From assembly GCF_003258705.1 (NCBI RefSeq), contig NZ_CP029480.1:1426001-1490000 (forward strand): DNA of 64,000 nucleotides, in the 5' to 3' direction. Origin of the DNA: Arcticibacterium luteifluviistationis (GTDB taxonomy: Bacteria; Bacteroidota; Bacteroidia; Cytophagales; Spirosomataceae). Made by a program: the position numbers and the translations under genes. This document shows, piece by piece, positions 53,678-63,222 of the stretch. The notes beneath the pieces were generated by a model. It saw only the letters and a list, made by a program, of their open reading frames with translations, ran no database searches and was not told the DNA's origin. Numbering within the stretch: the first letter of the stretch is position 1; every line of letters begins with the position of its first letter.

Positions 53678-53709
53678 ACAAAGTTAAGTATTCTATTTTA
53701 TCAACACAA
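53678..53709 (-). promoter_or_regulatory. Promoter of the 118-residue gene
   Basis: On the minus strand, TTG (53709-53707), 20 bases, TAACTTTGT (53686-53678), an exact TAnnTTTGY -7 box. Confidence 0.65.
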
Positions 53710-53717
53710 TTTTAAAA

Positions 53718-53748
53718 TTGCAATCGCATGAATTCTCGGTAATTTTGC
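53718..53748 (+). promoter_or_regulatory. recQ: recQ promoter
   Basis: TTG (53718-53720), 19 bases, TAATTTTGC (53740-53748): a model Bacteroidota promoter, 50 bases before the recQ ATG. It lies back to back with the divergent promoter. Confidence 0.68.
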
Positions 53749-53797
53749 TTCTCGTTTCTGCCTTTTGTAGATGAAATAACATTTTTTGCACTTTTCA

Positions 53798-55924
53798 ATG
53801 AAGCCACGTCAAGCACTTAAAGAATATTTTGGTTATGATACTTTTAGACCACTCCAAGAAGAAATTATTGAGCATGTTTTAGCTAAGAAAGATGCTTTGG
53901 TTTTGATGCCCACTGGTGGAGGTAAATCTGTCTGTTTTCAAATTCCCGCTATTGTAAATCCTGGAATTACCATTGTGATTTCACCTTTAATAGCTTTAAT
54001 GAAAGACCAAGTGGAAGCCTTATTGGCAAATGGTGTGGAGGCAGCTTATTTAAACTCAACTTTATCTTATGAGGAGCAGGAGGCTATAATCAGAAAGGCG
54101 AATGAAGGAATTTTGAAACTCCTTTACATTGCTCCTGAGAAGCTTTTCTCTATTGAAAGTTCTACTTTGTTAAAAGGTTTGAATATCAGTCTGTTTGCTA
54201 TTGATGAGTCACACTGTATCTCTTCTTGGGGCCATGATTTTAGACCTGAATATAGAAAGCTAGATACGCTGAAAATTGATTTCCCGGAGGTGCCAGTGGT
54301 GGCTTTGACCGCTACTGCGGATAAGGTGACCCGAAAGGATATATGTAAGCAGTTAGGCATTCCTACAGAAAACGAATTTATCAGCAGCTTTGATAGGCCT
54401 AATATTTCTTTAAAGGTTTCTCCTGGACGTAAAAAACTAAAACAGATTGAAGACTTTTTGTTGGATTCGCCAAATCAATCCGGAATCATTTATTGCTTAA
54501 GTAGAAAAGGAACGGAGACGGTAGCGGCAAGCCTTCAAAAGATGGGATTTAGGGCCGATTTTTATCATGCAGGCTGTTCAGCAGATTTAAGAAGTAGACG
54601 CCAAGAAGATTTTATAAAAGATGATTTACAAATTATAGTAGCCACAGTAGCCTTCGGAATGGGGATTGATAAATCCAACGTTCGATGGGTGATTCATTAT
54701 AATTTACCAGGAAATGTAGAAAGTTTTTATCAAGAAATAGGAAGAGGAGGAAGAGATGGCGAAAATGCTAAAAGCCTTCTTTTTTATAGCTATGCCGATA
54801 TTATTCAACGAAAAAGGATGATTGATAATTCGGAGTTGCCGCCAGAGCAAAAGGAATTGATGGAGGCTAAGCTGGACAGGATGCGTCATTATGCAGAAGC
54901 CAATATTTGCAGAAGAAGAATTTTGTTAAGCTATTTCAATGAAGATTTGGAGGATGATTGTGGCAACTGCGATGTGTGCAGAAACCCAAGAAAAAGGTTT
55001 GACGGAACAGTGATTACGCAAAAGGCACTTTCAGGCATAGCAAGAACAGGTGAAAAAGTGGGGATGGGTATGCTCATTGATATTTTACGTGGCAGTAGAA
55101 ATCAAAACCTGATAGGGCTTGGCTATGATAAAATACCAACTTTTGGTGTAGGAACAGACCTTAAATGGGAAATTTGGGCTGATTATTTGATGCAAATGCT
55201 TAATTCTGGTGCTATGGAAATAGCATATGATGAAGGTCACACCTATAAATTAAGTGAGGTAAGTTGGCAAATTTTGAAAGGGAATAGAAAGGTGGAGCTA
55301 TCGGAGTTTGTGTCTTTTGACGAAAAGAAAGCTCAGCAAGATGCTGAGGTTCCTTCAGGAAATGCGAAAAGAGATTTTATCAAAAATGACTTATTTGAAA
55401 AACTCAGACAGCTAAGAAAAGAGATTGCAGACAAAGCAGGGATTCCTCCTTATGTCGTTTTTCATGATAGTTCTTTATTAGAAATGGCTACCAACAAACC
55501 AATTATTGAAAGTCAGATGCTGTCAATAAGTGGAGTAGGGCAGGAGAAATTGAAGAAATATGGCAAGGTGTTTCTCAAAGAAATTGTAAACTACGTAAAT
55601 GATAACAAGGTAGTACTCAAAGGTATGACTTATACCCAAACGTTAGAGCTCTTTAAAGAAGGTAATTCGTTGGAAGAGATAGCGGTTATGAGAAAAATGT
55701 CGGCGGGTACTATAGCAGGACATTTGGTCAAATTAAAATCAGAAGGAGAAGATATTGATTTAAGAAAGCTGATAGATACTTGGTCTTATGATACCATAAT
55801 AAAAGGAGCAAAAGAACTAGAAATGACTCCAACCCATGTTATTAAGCCACTTTTTGAGCATTTGGGGGGAGATATAGGCTATGATAAAATAAGACTGGCA
55901 ATGTCTATTTGGGAGGCGGAGTAA
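53798..55924 (+). CDS. recQ: ATP-dependent DNA helicase RecQ
   Basis: 3'-5' helicase of recombination and replication restart. I chose the ATG at 53798 (708 residues); a TTG at 53786 adds four. Walker A PTGGGKS (about 39-45), DEAH-like [17 protein letters not shown] and the arginine-finger region [10 protein letters not shown] form the helicase core. The RQC zinc site is CRRR...DDCGNCDVC (about 372-395). The winged helix and an HRDC domain follow (about 520-600). The last 100 residues add a helix-turn-helix-like segment ([28 protein letters not shown]), which is typical of longer Bacteroidota RecQ. Confidence 0.95.
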   Translation: MKPRQALKEYFGYDTFRPLQEEIIEHVLAKKDALVLMPTGGGKSVCFQIPAIVNPGITIVISPLIALMKDQVEALLANGVEAAYLNSTLSYEEQEAIIRKANEGILKLLYIAPEKLFSIESSTLLKGLNISLFAIDESHCISSWGHDFRPEYRKLDTLKIDFPEVPVVALTATADKVTRKDICKQLGIPTENEFISSFDRPNISLKVSPGRKKLKQIEDFLLDSPNQSGIIYCLSRKGTETVAASLQKMGFRADFYHAGCSADLRSRRQEDFIKDDLQIIVATVAFGMGIDKSNVRWVIHYNLPGNVESFYQEIGRGGRDGENAKSLLFYSYADIIQRKRMIDNSELPPEQKELMEAKLDRMRHYAEANICRRRILLSYFNEDLEDDCGNCDVCRNPRKRFDGTVITQKALSGIARTGEKVGMGMLIDILRGSRNQNLIGLGYDKIPTFGVGTDLKWEIWADYLMQMLNSGAMEIAYDEGHTYKLSEVSWQILKGNRKVELSEFVSFDEKKAQQDAEVPSGNAKRDFIKNDLFEKLRQLRKEIADKAGIPPYVVFHDSSLLEMATNKPIIESQMLSISGVGQEKLKKYGKVFLKEIVNYVNDNKVVLKGMTYTQTLELFKEGNSLEEIAVMRKMSAGTIAGHLVKLKSEGEDIDLRKLIDTWSYDTIIKGAKELEMTPTHVIKPLFEHLGGDIGYDKIRLAMSIWEAE

Positions 55925-55932
55925 GGGTTTAG

Positions 55933-55956
55933 TTTAAGAAATAACAATTTCTTAAA
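55933..55956. other. AT-rich hairpin after recQ
   Basis: TTTAAGAAAT-AACA-ATTTCTTAAA, a 10-bp perfect stem nine bases after the stop, without a T-run. A second weak nested hairpin with a T6 follows before the PHP gene. Possible recQ 3' end. Confidence 0.4.
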
Positions 55957-56019
55957 AGCCATACTAATGGGAGTATTGTTCAAAAGTGGCTAACTTGTTT
56001 TTTCAACCAATTCTAGCTC

Positions 56020-57216
56020 ATGAAAACATTAAAAGCTCTATTGCTTCTACTTCCTTTAGTTTTAACTTTCGCCTGTAAGGCTCCAGAAAAAGAGAAAAAC
56101 TGGTATAAAGGAAACTTACATACACATTCTTACTGGAGTGATGGTGATGAATTTCCGGAGATAATAATGGAGTGGTATAAAGACCAAGGCTATCAATTTG
56201 TGGCTTTATCTGACCATAATACTTTAGCGGATGGCGAAAAATGGAAAGTAATATCAGACGATAGCCTACATCAAGCGGGTTTTGAAAAGTATCTAAAAAA
56301 ATATGGTGTAGAGTGGGTTAACTATAAGCTGGATTCGGCTGGGAGAAGAATGGTTAAACTTAAAACTTATGATGAATACACAGCCCTTTTTGAAGAAAAC
56401 GAAGAGTTTTTAATCATCAAAGCGGAGGAAATTACAGATGGCTTTGAAGGTAAACCACTGCATATGAATGCTACCAATATTCAAAAGAAGATAGAGGCAC
56501 AAGGTGGAGGTAGCGTGGTAGAAGTACTTCAGAACAATATTGACCAAGTATTAAAACAGAGAGAAGAGACAGGTGTGCCCATTATGCCTCACATTAATCA
56601 TCCAAATTTTGGATACGGCATTAGTCTTAACGACATGATCTCCTTAAAAGGGGAACGTTTTTTCGAAGTTTATAACGGACACCCAACCGTGCATAATGAA
56701 GGAAACGAAACGCATATCTCTACGGAAGAGATGTGGGATCAAATAAACATAGCATACCTTAAAGATGGTAAACCTATGATGCAAGGTTTGGCTACAGATG
56801 ACACTCATCATTATCATTCAAAAGGAAAAGCTTGGAGCAATGCAGGTAGAGGTTGGGTTATGGTGTATGCAGATTCTTTAAATGCAGTTTCACTTATTCA
56901 CGCCATGGAAGCTGGTGACTTTTACGCTAGTACTGGTGTCACATTAAAGAAGCTTAACTTTGAGAATAATAAACTGACTGTAGAGATAGACGGTGAAGCA
57001 GGTGTTACTTATTCTACGTCTTTTGTGGGTGTAAGAAAAGGAGTAGATAACTCAGAGGTGTTAAGTACTACAGAAGCCTTAGAGAGTTCTTTTGAAATAA
57101 CAGATGATTTACTTTTTGTAAGATGCAAAGTCACTTCGTCAAAATTACAAGATAACCCAATTGAGAATTTAATTTATGAAATGGCTTGGACACAGCCTAT
57201 TTCTGGAACTTATTGA
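56020..57216 (+). CDS. PHP-domain metal-dependent hydrolase lipoprotein
   Basis: A 398-residue lipoprotein (LTFAC, acylation at C19). The PHP metal motifs are in order: GNLHTHSYWSDGD (His-x-His and Asp), LSDHNTL, MPHINHPNF and TDDTHHYHSKG. This is the set of a trinuclear phosphoesterase-type site. An insert of about 60 residues lies between the second and third motif, and a C-terminal beta domain (about 310-398) follows. It is exported, unlike histidinol-phosphatase or polymerase PHP domains, so an extracellular phosphoester or sugar substrate is likely. Next gene is 171 bases on, in the same direction. Confidence 0.85.
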   Translation: MKTLKALLLLLPLVLTFACKAPEKEKNWYKGNLHTHSYWSDGDEFPEIIMEWYKDQGYQFVALSDHNTLADGEKWKVISDDSLHQAGFEKYLKKYGVEWVNYKLDSAGRRMVKLKTYDEYTALFEENEEFLIIKAEEITDGFEGKPLHMNATNIQKKIEAQGGGSVVEVLQNNIDQVLKQREETGVPIMPHINHPNFGYGISLNDMISLKGERFFEVYNGHPTVHNEGNETHISTEEMWDQINIAYLKDGKPMMQGLATDDTHHYHSKGKAWSNAGRGWVMVYADSLNAVSLIHAMEAGDFYASTGVTLKKLNFENNKLTVEIDGEAGVTYSTSFVGVRKGVDNSEVLSTTEALESSFEITDDLLFVRCKVTSSKLQDNPIENLIYEMAWTQPISGTY

Positions 57217-57324
57217 TTGATAGTTGGGTAAAGTGATTTTTCTAAAAATGGATGGTGCTACCTTAATATTAGAGTTTAGAAAGTTCCTTGTTGCGTATGA
57301 TTTTTGGGCCTAAAAAGTCTTAGA

Positions 57325-57345
57325 TTAGTGTTTTCTTGACACTAA
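57325..57345. promoter_or_regulatory. Palindrome upstream of the DUF5009 gene
   Basis: TTAGTGT (57325-57331), seven bases, ACACTAA (57339-57345). It lies 42 bases before the ATG. It could be a dimeric repressor site or a short leader hairpin. Confidence 0.45.
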
Positions 57346-57387
57346 CCAACTAGCCATGAACAATATTGTCCTAGCCCAGAGATAACC

Positions 57388-58500
57388 ATGAAACAAATAA
57401 TTAATAGCGAGAGACTCTTCTCTTTAGATGCATTACGTGGTTTTGATATGTTCTTGATTATGGGAGCAGAGGAGATTTTCCATAAACTAGCGGAAATTAC
57501 AAACAGTCCTGTTTGGGAAGCTGCAAGTAATCAGTTTACGCATCCTGATTGGCATGGTTTTGCTCTTTATGATTTAATATTCCCTTTGTTTCTTTTTCTG
57601 GCAGGTGTAGCCACGCCATATTCGGTAGGTAAGCAGTTAGAGAAAGGAAAGGATAAGCAAGGTTTACTCTTTAAAGTTATTAAAAGAGGCTTAATCTTAG
57701 TTTTATTAGGTGTGATTTATAATAATGGATTAGAGCTTAAGCCTTTTTCTGAAATAAGATTTGCCAGCGTCTTAGGGCGAATTGGCCTTGCTTATATGTT
57801 TGCCAATATTATTTATATCTACACTAAAGACAGAGGTCAAATAATCTGGTTTGTGAGTTTATTACTCGGCTATTGGTTTCTTTTAATGTTTGGTTCAGCT
57901 CCCGGTTATCCCGTAGGCGATTTAACAATGGAAGGGAATATGGTTTCTTATTTAGACACCATATTAGTTCCAGGGAAACTCTATTTAGGAATACATGATC
58001 CAGAAGGTTTAGTTTCTTGTATTCCAGCTATTGGGACGGCTTTGTTAGGTATTTATGCAGGGAATATGCTAAAAAACACTGCAGCTGATAAGCAAAAGGC
58101 CACAGTGGTTAAAATGATTTCCATTGGTGTGGGACTTGTGGTCTTAGCTCAAATTTGGAATATATTCTTGCCAATAAATAAGAATCTTTGGACTAGCTCT
58201 TTTGTGCTTCAGTGTGGGGGGATTAGCATGGTTTTGATGGCCATATTTTATTATATAATAGATGTGTTAGGTTATCAAAAGTGGGCCTTCTTCTTCAAAG
58301 TGATTGGGATGAACTCTATTCTGATTTATCTTTCAGGCCACTTTATTGATTGGGAATATACTACTTCGGCGGTGTTTACTTGGTTAGGGCAGCTAGTTGG
58401 CGACCCATATAATGTGGTTGTGATGGTTGTTTGCTTCTTGGCGGTAAAGTGGGTGTTTTTATATTTCATGTATAAGAAGAAAGTCTTTTTGAAAGTTTGA
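57388..58500 (+). CDS. DUF5009/HGSNAT-like membrane acyltransferase
   Basis: A 370-residue inner-membrane protein with about ten helices. It begins with RLFSLDALRGFDMFLIMG, the LDxLRG signature shared with acyltransferase-3 and heparan-alpha-glucosaminide N-acetyltransferase-like proteins. HPDWHGFALYDLIFPLFLFLAG holds the conserved His and Asp-Leu-IFP segment of DUF5009/DUF1624. Such proteins are thought to move acetyl groups across the membrane to sugars. It lies three bases upstream of a beta-lactamase-fold gene and after a PHP lipoprotein, so cell-surface glycan turnover is a fair guess. Confidence 0.85.
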   Translation: MKQIINSERLFSLDALRGFDMFLIMGAEEIFHKLAEITNSPVWEAASNQFTHPDWHGFALYDLIFPLFLFLAGVATPYSVGKQLEKGKDKQGLLFKVIKRGLILVLLGVIYNNGLELKPFSEIRFASVLGRIGLAYMFANIIYIYTKDRGQIIWFVSLLLGYWFLLMFGSAPGYPVGDLTMEGNMVSYLDTILVPGKLYLGIHDPEGLVSCIPAIGTALLGIYAGNMLKNTAADKQKATVVKMISIGVGLVVLAQIWNIFLPINKNLWTSSFVLQCGGISMVLMAIFYYIIDVLGYQKWAFFFKVIGMNSILIYLSGHFIDWEYTTSAVFTWLGQLVGDPYNVVVMVVCFLAVKWVFLYFMYKKKVFLKV

Positions 58501-58503
58501 TAA

Positions 58504-59517
58504 ATGAGGATTGAGAAAATACTAGTGTTCTTAAGCTTTTGTGTGTTATTGGCTTGTGCCAAATCGGAACCAAGCTTAGCAGATAAAATTGAAAAAGTAA
58601 TTGACGAGAAAGAGTTTAATGGAGTTGTTTTGCTTAGTCAAAATGATGAATTAAGCCTTTTAAAGGCGAAAGGTTTCGCTGATATAGAAAATGAGGTTGC
58701 TCTTAAAACTTCAGATTTGTTTGTGATAGGTTCTATCAGTAAACAAATGACGGCAGTTTTGATTCTGAAAGAATTTGAGAAAGGAAATATTGGATTGCAA
58801 GACCCTATTTCAAAGTACCTAAAGGATTTAGGACAGCCTTGGTCCAATACTGTGACGGTACATCATTTACTCACGCATACGCATGGAATTGTTGAGCTTA
58901 ATCAAGACTTAGCTTTTGAAGTAGGGGCACAGTTTCAATATTCGCAACTAGGTTATGAATTACTGGCCAATATTCTGGAGAAAGTAAAAGGTCAATCTTT
59001 TCAAGAAATATCAACGGCTTTTTTCAGAGAGAATGGGCTGATGAATACTTTTCACCCCGCCGATACTACTTATAGAGGTTTGGTAAAAGGTTACATTCAA
59101 AACAGTGACAGTACATTTACTTTTGAGACTACTAGTATGAGTAATTATGTGCCTGCAGGTGCTTTTATTTCTAATGCAGCCGATTTACAACTTTGGAATA
59201 AGCTTCTTTATAGCGGGAGTTTTGTGAGCATGGAAACTTTAGAGTTAATGAAAACGAGGTATGCCACTAGAGAGCATCCCATCTTCGGAAAAGTAGAATA
59301 TGGTTATGGGTTATTATTTAAAGATGGTGAAGCAGATATTCAGATAGGAGCCTTGGGCTATGCCCCAGCTTTTGTTTCTGCTAGTTATTATTACCCTCAG
59401 ATTAATACGAGTGTGATAGTTTTAGAAAACGTAGCTAGAAATTTAGAAGATTTTCAAAAGACTTTTGCTGTTCATTCTGAAATTATGGCTTTAACAAAAC
59501 AAGCCGCTTTGAAGTAA
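58504..59517 (+). CDS. Beta-lactamase-fold serine hydrolase lipoprotein with altered motifs
   Basis: A 337-residue lipoprotein (LLACAK, acylation at C18). The class C-like fold has the nucleophile motif S77-I-S-K80 in IGSISKQMTA and HHLLTHTHGI, usual for this group. The second motif reads Y146-S-Q148 where YxN is expected. The third region reads GALGYAPAF where HxG is usual. Catalysis may be altered or lost; esterase or peptidase functions are possible. Three bases after the DUF5009 gene, so co-transcribed. Confidence 0.83.
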   Translation: MRIEKILVFLSFCVLLACAKSEPSLADKIEKVIDEKEFNGVVLLSQNDELSLLKAKGFADIENEVALKTSDLFVIGSISKQMTAVLILKEFEKGNIGLQDPISKYLKDLGQPWSNTVTVHHLLTHTHGIVELNQDLAFEVGAQFQYSQLGYELLANILEKVKGQSFQEISTAFFRENGLMNTFHPADTTYRGLVKGYIQNSDSTFTFETTSMSNYVPAGAFISNAADLQLWNKLLYSGSFVSMETLELMKTRYATREHPIFGKVEYGYGLLFKDGEADIQIGALGYAPAFVSASYYYPQINTSVIVLENVARNLEDFQKTFAVHSEIMALTKQAALK

Positions 59518-59527
59518 AACGGCTTGT
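59499..59527. terminator. Weak terminator-like hairpin
   Basis: ACAAGCCG (59499-59506) pairs with CGGCTTGT (59520-59527) across the stop codon of the hydrolase gene. The flanking A- and T-richness is modest. It could serve the two convergent genes. Confidence 0.45.
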
Positions 59528-59536
59528 GATAAGTTT

Positions 59537-60061
59537 CTATTTTCGGAGCCACCAGCCAAACCAGAGGCCAACGAGCGTCCAGGAGACTACTGCGTCAATC
59601 AAGTCAGGAATGGTATGTGTTTGAAACCAGATGGCCGTGGCATAATTGGTGGTTAAATAACCAATTATACCAACTGCTATACTAGAGAATAGGATTGTTT
59701 GAAAACTGGCATTGCCCATCTTAAGAAGCATCCAGGCTAATAAAGCCGCTGCCAGTATGTTAACTATAAATCCACGGAACATATTTGCTCCCATGTTAGC
59801 ATCATAGGCTTCATGATAGAAAACCTGAGCCCAAGGCTTGCCCATATAGTCTTCCATAGAGCCTACTGACTCACCAGGAGCTACAGTTGGCAAATAGTAA
59901 AAGCCTTCTTCTAGGTTTTCTCCAAGAAATTCCAAGATGGTATCTTGATTGGGCGAATAGGTCTGCATGTCGCCATGAATGTTTAAAACCGTCCAAGATA
60001 GCGTTTGCCAAATCAGTAAGATAAGGCCGCCAACAGCTGCTGCAATAAGTATTTTTTTCAT
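59537..60061 (-). CDS. Membrane protein of unknown function
   Basis: A 174-residue protein. The first helix (about 3-24) is followed by about 70 extracytoplasmic residues (NIHGDMQTYSPNQDTILEFLGENL, then GKPWAQVFYHEAYDANM). Three helices close the protein (about 96-115, 120-140 and 150-172), ending in GLWFGWWLRK. I recognise no named family. Its ATG overlaps one arm of a 9-bp leader stem. Confidence 0.75.
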   Translation of the reverse strand: MKKILIAAAVGGLILLIWQTLSWTVLNIHGDMQTYSPNQDTILEFLGENLEEGFYYLPTVAPGESVGSMEDYMGKPWAQVFYHEAYDANMGANMFRGFIVNILAAALLAWMLLKMGNASFQTILFSSIAVGIIGYLTTNYATAIWFQTHTIPDLIDAVVSWTLVGLWFGWWLRK

Positions 60062-60109
60062 TTGAGGTTTAGGTTAGTTTAATCAAGTTTCATAAAAAAT
60101 AACCTCAAA
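60061..60109 (-). other. Leader stem at the start codon of the 174-residue membrane gene
   Basis: On the transcript, TTTGAGGTT lies 40 bases upstream of its complement AACCTCAAA, whose last base is the A of the ATG. The pairing could hide the start codon. Confidence 0.4.
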
Positions 60110-60144
60110 AGCAAGTACTTCCTCCTTTTGCTAAAGGCTTCTTA

Positions 60145-61374
60145 CTAAGACTTAAACGCTGAAACAGACTTGCCAATTATAGCTACTGCATCCAGTATTT
60201 GTTCTTCTGTAATGACTAGAGGCGGAGCAAATCTAATTTTGTTTCCGTGGGTTGGCTTTGCCAAAAGGCCATTGTCACGCAGTTTTAAACAAATATTCCA
60301 GGCCATTGGAGAGTCCTCGTCAGTATCAATTTCAATGGCATTTAGTAAACCTTTACCTCTAACCAGCCTTATCAGCGAAGTAGTGTCAATCAGTTTGTTT
60401 ACCTCATCTCTAAAAAGTTGACCAAGTCTCTCTGCTTTGTCGGCTAAGTTTTCGTCCAATACCACTTTTAAAGATTCCATGGCTACAGCACATGCCAGCG
60501 GATTCCCACCATAAGTAGAGCCATGTTCGCCTGGTTTTATGGTGAGCATAATATGGTCATCAGCCAGTACTGCTGAAACAGGCAATACGCCACCAGATAG
60601 TGCTTTTCCTAAAATTACAATGTCAGGTCTTATTCCAGAATGCTCTATGCAAAGCATTTTACCCGTACGGGCTATACCTGTCTGTATTTCGTCAGCTATG
60701 AAAAGAACGTTGGCGTTTTTACAAAGTTTATGTGCGTCAGAAAGGTAATTGGAGTCGGGTACCACTACACCGGCTTCGCCTTGAATAGGTTCTACTATAA
60801 AGCCTGCAATAAATGGGTCTCCCATTATCGCAGTTTCCAATGCTTTGATATCATTATAAGGTACCACATCAAAACCCGGCATGTAAGGGCCAAAACCCTT
60901 TTTACTCATAGGGTCGGTAGATGCCGATATCACAGCCAGTGTTCTTCCATGAAAGTTTTCGCCGGCAAAAATGATTTTCGCCTTTCCTTCTGGAATTCCT
61001 TTTACCTCATAAGCCCATTTTCTACATAGTTTCAATGCTGTTTCTACGGCTTCTACACCAGAGTTCATCATCAATGTTTTTTCGTAGCCAAAGAGATTAC
61101 TCATGTATTGTTCAAATTCCCCAAGCCTTGAATTATAAAAGGCCCTAGAGGTAAGTGTTAATTTTTGAGCTTGCTCTGTCAAAGCGTTAATTATTCTTGG
61201 GTGACAGTGGCCTTGATTTACTGCAGAGTAAGCAGAAAGAAAATCGTAATATCTTTTACCTTCCACATCCCATACAAAAACTCCATCGCCCTTATCCAAC
61301 ACTACTGGTAAAGGGTGGTAGTTGTGAGCTCCGTATTTATCTTCTAAGGCTATTAGGCTTTCTGAATTTTTCAT
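60145..61374 (-). CDS. rocD: Ornithine aminotransferase
   Basis: A PLP enzyme that turns ornithine and 2-oxoglutarate into glutamate semialdehyde and glutamate. I chose the ATG at 61374 (409 residues); an ATG at 61440 would add 22 residues that do not fit the family. [12 protein letters not shown] opens the protein and [15 protein letters not shown] follows. [15 protein letters not shown] and the PLP-lysine motif [18 protein letters not shown] are diagnostic. The divergent neighbour is an Lrp-type regulator, a common arrangement for amino-acid catabolic genes. Confidence 0.94.
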   Translation of the reverse strand: MKNSESLIALEDKYGAHNYHPLPVVLDKGDGVFVWDVEGKRYYDFLSAYSAVNQGHCHPRIINALTEQAQKLTLTSRAFYNSRLGEFEQYMSNLFGYEKTLMMNSGVEAVETALKLCRKWAYEVKGIPEGKAKIIFAGENFHGRTLAVISASTDPMSKKGFGPYMPGFDVVPYNDIKALETAIMGDPFIAGFIVEPIQGEAGVVVPDSNYLSDAHKLCKNANVLFIADEIQTGIARTGKMLCIEHSGIRPDIVILGKALSGGVLPVSAVLADDHIMLTIKPGEHGSTYGGNPLACAVAMESLKVVLDENLADKAERLGQLFRDEVNKLIDTTSLIRLVRGKGLLNAIEIDTDEDSPMAWNICLKLRDNGLLAKPTHGNKIRFAPPLVITEEQILDAVAIIGKSVSAFKS

Positions 61375-61461
61375 TTCTGCTTTCTTTATTATTTCTACAA
61401 AGATAATTATTTGACTTGTTAAATGTGGGGGTAGAGTCATATTGATTATTTTTGTTAAAAT

Positions 61462-61480
61462 AAAGGTTGAATTAACCTTT
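61462..61480. promoter_or_regulatory. Palindrome between rocD and the Lrp gene
   Basis: AAAGGTT-GAATT-AACCTTT, 7-bp arms, eight bases upstream of the Lrp-type ATG. A natural site for binding by that regulator, controlling its own gene and rocD. Confidence 0.55.
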
Positions 61481-61488
61481 CTGAAGCT

Positions 61489-61935
61489 ATGGACAACACA
61501 GATAAAGAAATACTCAAACTACTAAGCCAAGATGGTAGAAAGCCTTATTCAGAAATTGCCAAATTTTTAGGTATCTCGAACACCATGGTGCATCAGCGAG
61601 TGAGTAAGATGAAGCAAAAAGGTTATTTGAAAGGTGTGGAGGTAGTTTTGGATGAAAGAAAAATGGGCTACGAGTGGAGTGCCTTTACAGGTATAGAGCT
61701 TAAAGAAGATTCAGACTCGAAAGCTATTATAGCCGCTTTAGAAAAAATTCCGGAAGTGATAGAATGCTATTATATAACAGGAAAATATACTCTTTATATA
61801 AGAATAGTGGCAAGAGATAGTGAACACATGCGAAGTGTACTTTATGAGAAAATTGACCACATTCCCGGAGTGCTAAAAACAGAGTCTTTGATTGATTTCG
61901 GAACGGCCTTTAAGAGGGGAGTCCCTATAGTCTAA
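61489..61935 (+). CDS. Lrp/AsnC-family transcriptional regulator
   Basis: A 148-residue regulator. The winged helix covers about 1-60 ([43 protein letters not shown]). The ligand-binding alpha/beta domain follows (about 65-140), with [18 protein letters not shown] and [16 protein letters not shown]. Family members bind amino acids and form octamers or higher. Being divergent from rocD with a palindrome between them, it is the probable ornithine/arginine-responsive regulator of rocD. Confidence 0.93.
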   Translation: MDNTDKEILKLLSQDGRKPYSEIAKFLGISNTMVHQRVSKMKQKGYLKGVEVVLDERKMGYEWSAFTGIELKEDSDSKAIIAALEKIPEVIECYYITGKYTLYIRIVARDSEHMRSVLYEKIDHIPGVLKTESLIDFGTAFKRGVPIV

Positions 61936-62045
61936 GCCTTTAATAAATATGCTTAAAAAGCAAATGTTAAATCTATGTATAAAGCCTGCAATAAGATAGA
62001 TTTCTCGATATTGAATTTTGTAATTTGCAGGCTGAATTTAGACTT

Positions 62046-63185
62046 ATGAGAGAAACAATATATTTTGACAATGCTGCCACTACCTCTTTAGACCCAGAGG
62101 TGTTAGAGGTAATGTTGCCTTATTTTAAAGAGGTTTATGGTAATGGTTCTTCTATTCACGGTATGGGTAGGAAAGCTAAATCTGCGGTAGAAAATGCCCG
62201 AAAAAAAGTGGCAGAAGTCTTAGGGACTTCACCTTCAGAACTTTTCTTTACTTCTGGTGGTACGGAGGCAAATAATACCGTGCTTAGAAGTGCGGTAGAA
62301 AGCCTTGGGATAAAAACAATTATATCTTCCAGTGTAGAGCATCATGCTGTCTTGCACCCTTTAGAATACATGGTGAGTAAAGGTCTTGTCAATTTGAAAT
62401 TGGTAAGGCTTGATGAAAATGGCTCTGTAGACTATGATGATCTAGAAGCGATTCTAAAAGAGAATCCTAATTCATTGGTAAGCTTAATGCATGGCAATAA
62501 TGAAATTGGGAATATTCTTGATTTAAAACGAGTTTCAAGGCTATGCCGAGAAAATAAAGCTCTGTTCCATTCGGATATGGTTCAAACGGTAGGTAAGCTT
62601 CCTGTCAATCTTCAAAAAATAGATATAGATTTTATTTCTGGTTCGGCACATAAATTTCATGGTCCTAAGGGTGTTGGCTTTTTATATATAAATGCAAATA
62701 ATAGGATTAATCCTTTTCTGCATGGTGGTGCTCAGGAACGTAATATGCGTGGAGGTACAGAAAACGTGGCAGGTGTAGCTGGTTTGGCTCATGCTTTAGA
62801 GTTGGCTGTAGCAGCTAGAGATAAAAGGAAAGCTTATATTTTAGGATTAAAAACGCACCTTAAAAAAGAACTCGAAGCCTCTTTTGAAGGAATGAAGTTC
62901 AATGGCATGTCGGGCGATTTAGATAAAAGCCTTTACTATATATTAAATGCTAGTTTCCCTGCTCATGCAGATAATGAGATGCTTCTATTTAGTCTCGATA
63001 TTGAAGGAATTTGTGTTTCTGGTGGCTCGGCTTGCAGTAGTGGTACAGACATTGGTTCTCATGTATTAGAGGTATTGAATATACAAGATGATAGGGCAAA
63101 TGTTCGTTTCTCATTTAGTGAACAAAATACTATGGAAGAAGTTGACAAAACCATAACAGTATTGAAAAGGATTTTGACGAAATAG
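62046..63185 (+). CDS. Cysteine desulfurase, NifS/IscS type
   Basis: A PLP enzyme that takes sulfur from cysteine for Fe-S clusters or tRNA thiolation. I chose the ATG at 62046 (379 residues), which opens directly into IYFDNAATTSLDPEVLEVML; a TTG at 62025 adds seven residues. The PLP lysine lies in SGSAHKFHGPKG. The active Cys is in SGGSACSSGTDIGSHVL, the class I loop. No isc or suf genes follow, so the acceptor is unknown. Confidence 0.94.
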   Translation: MRETIYFDNAATTSLDPEVLEVMLPYFKEVYGNGSSIHGMGRKAKSAVENARKKVAEVLGTSPSELFFTSGGTEANNTVLRSAVESLGIKTIISSSVEHHAVLHPLEYMVSKGLVNLKLVRLDENGSVDYDDLEAILKENPNSLVSLMHGNNEIGNILDLKRVSRLCRENKALFHSDMVQTVGKLPVNLQKIDIDFISGSAHKFHGPKGVGFLYINANNRINPFLHGGAQERNMRGGTENVAGVAGLAHALELAVAARDKRKAYILGLKTHLKKELEASFEGMKFNGMSGDLDKSLYYILNASFPAHADNEMLLFSLDIEGICVSGGSACSSGTDIGSHVLEVLNIQDDRANVRFSFSEQNTMEEVDKTITVLKRILTK

Positions 63186-63222
63186 TGGTTTTATTGCTTT
63201 TGATTCTTTCAAAAAACAACCT

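Noticed and set aside
60640-61029. 129-codon open frame on the plus strand
   Set aside because: It is antisense to rocD, which has all PLP-aminotransferase motifs. The frame is a by-product of rocD codon use.
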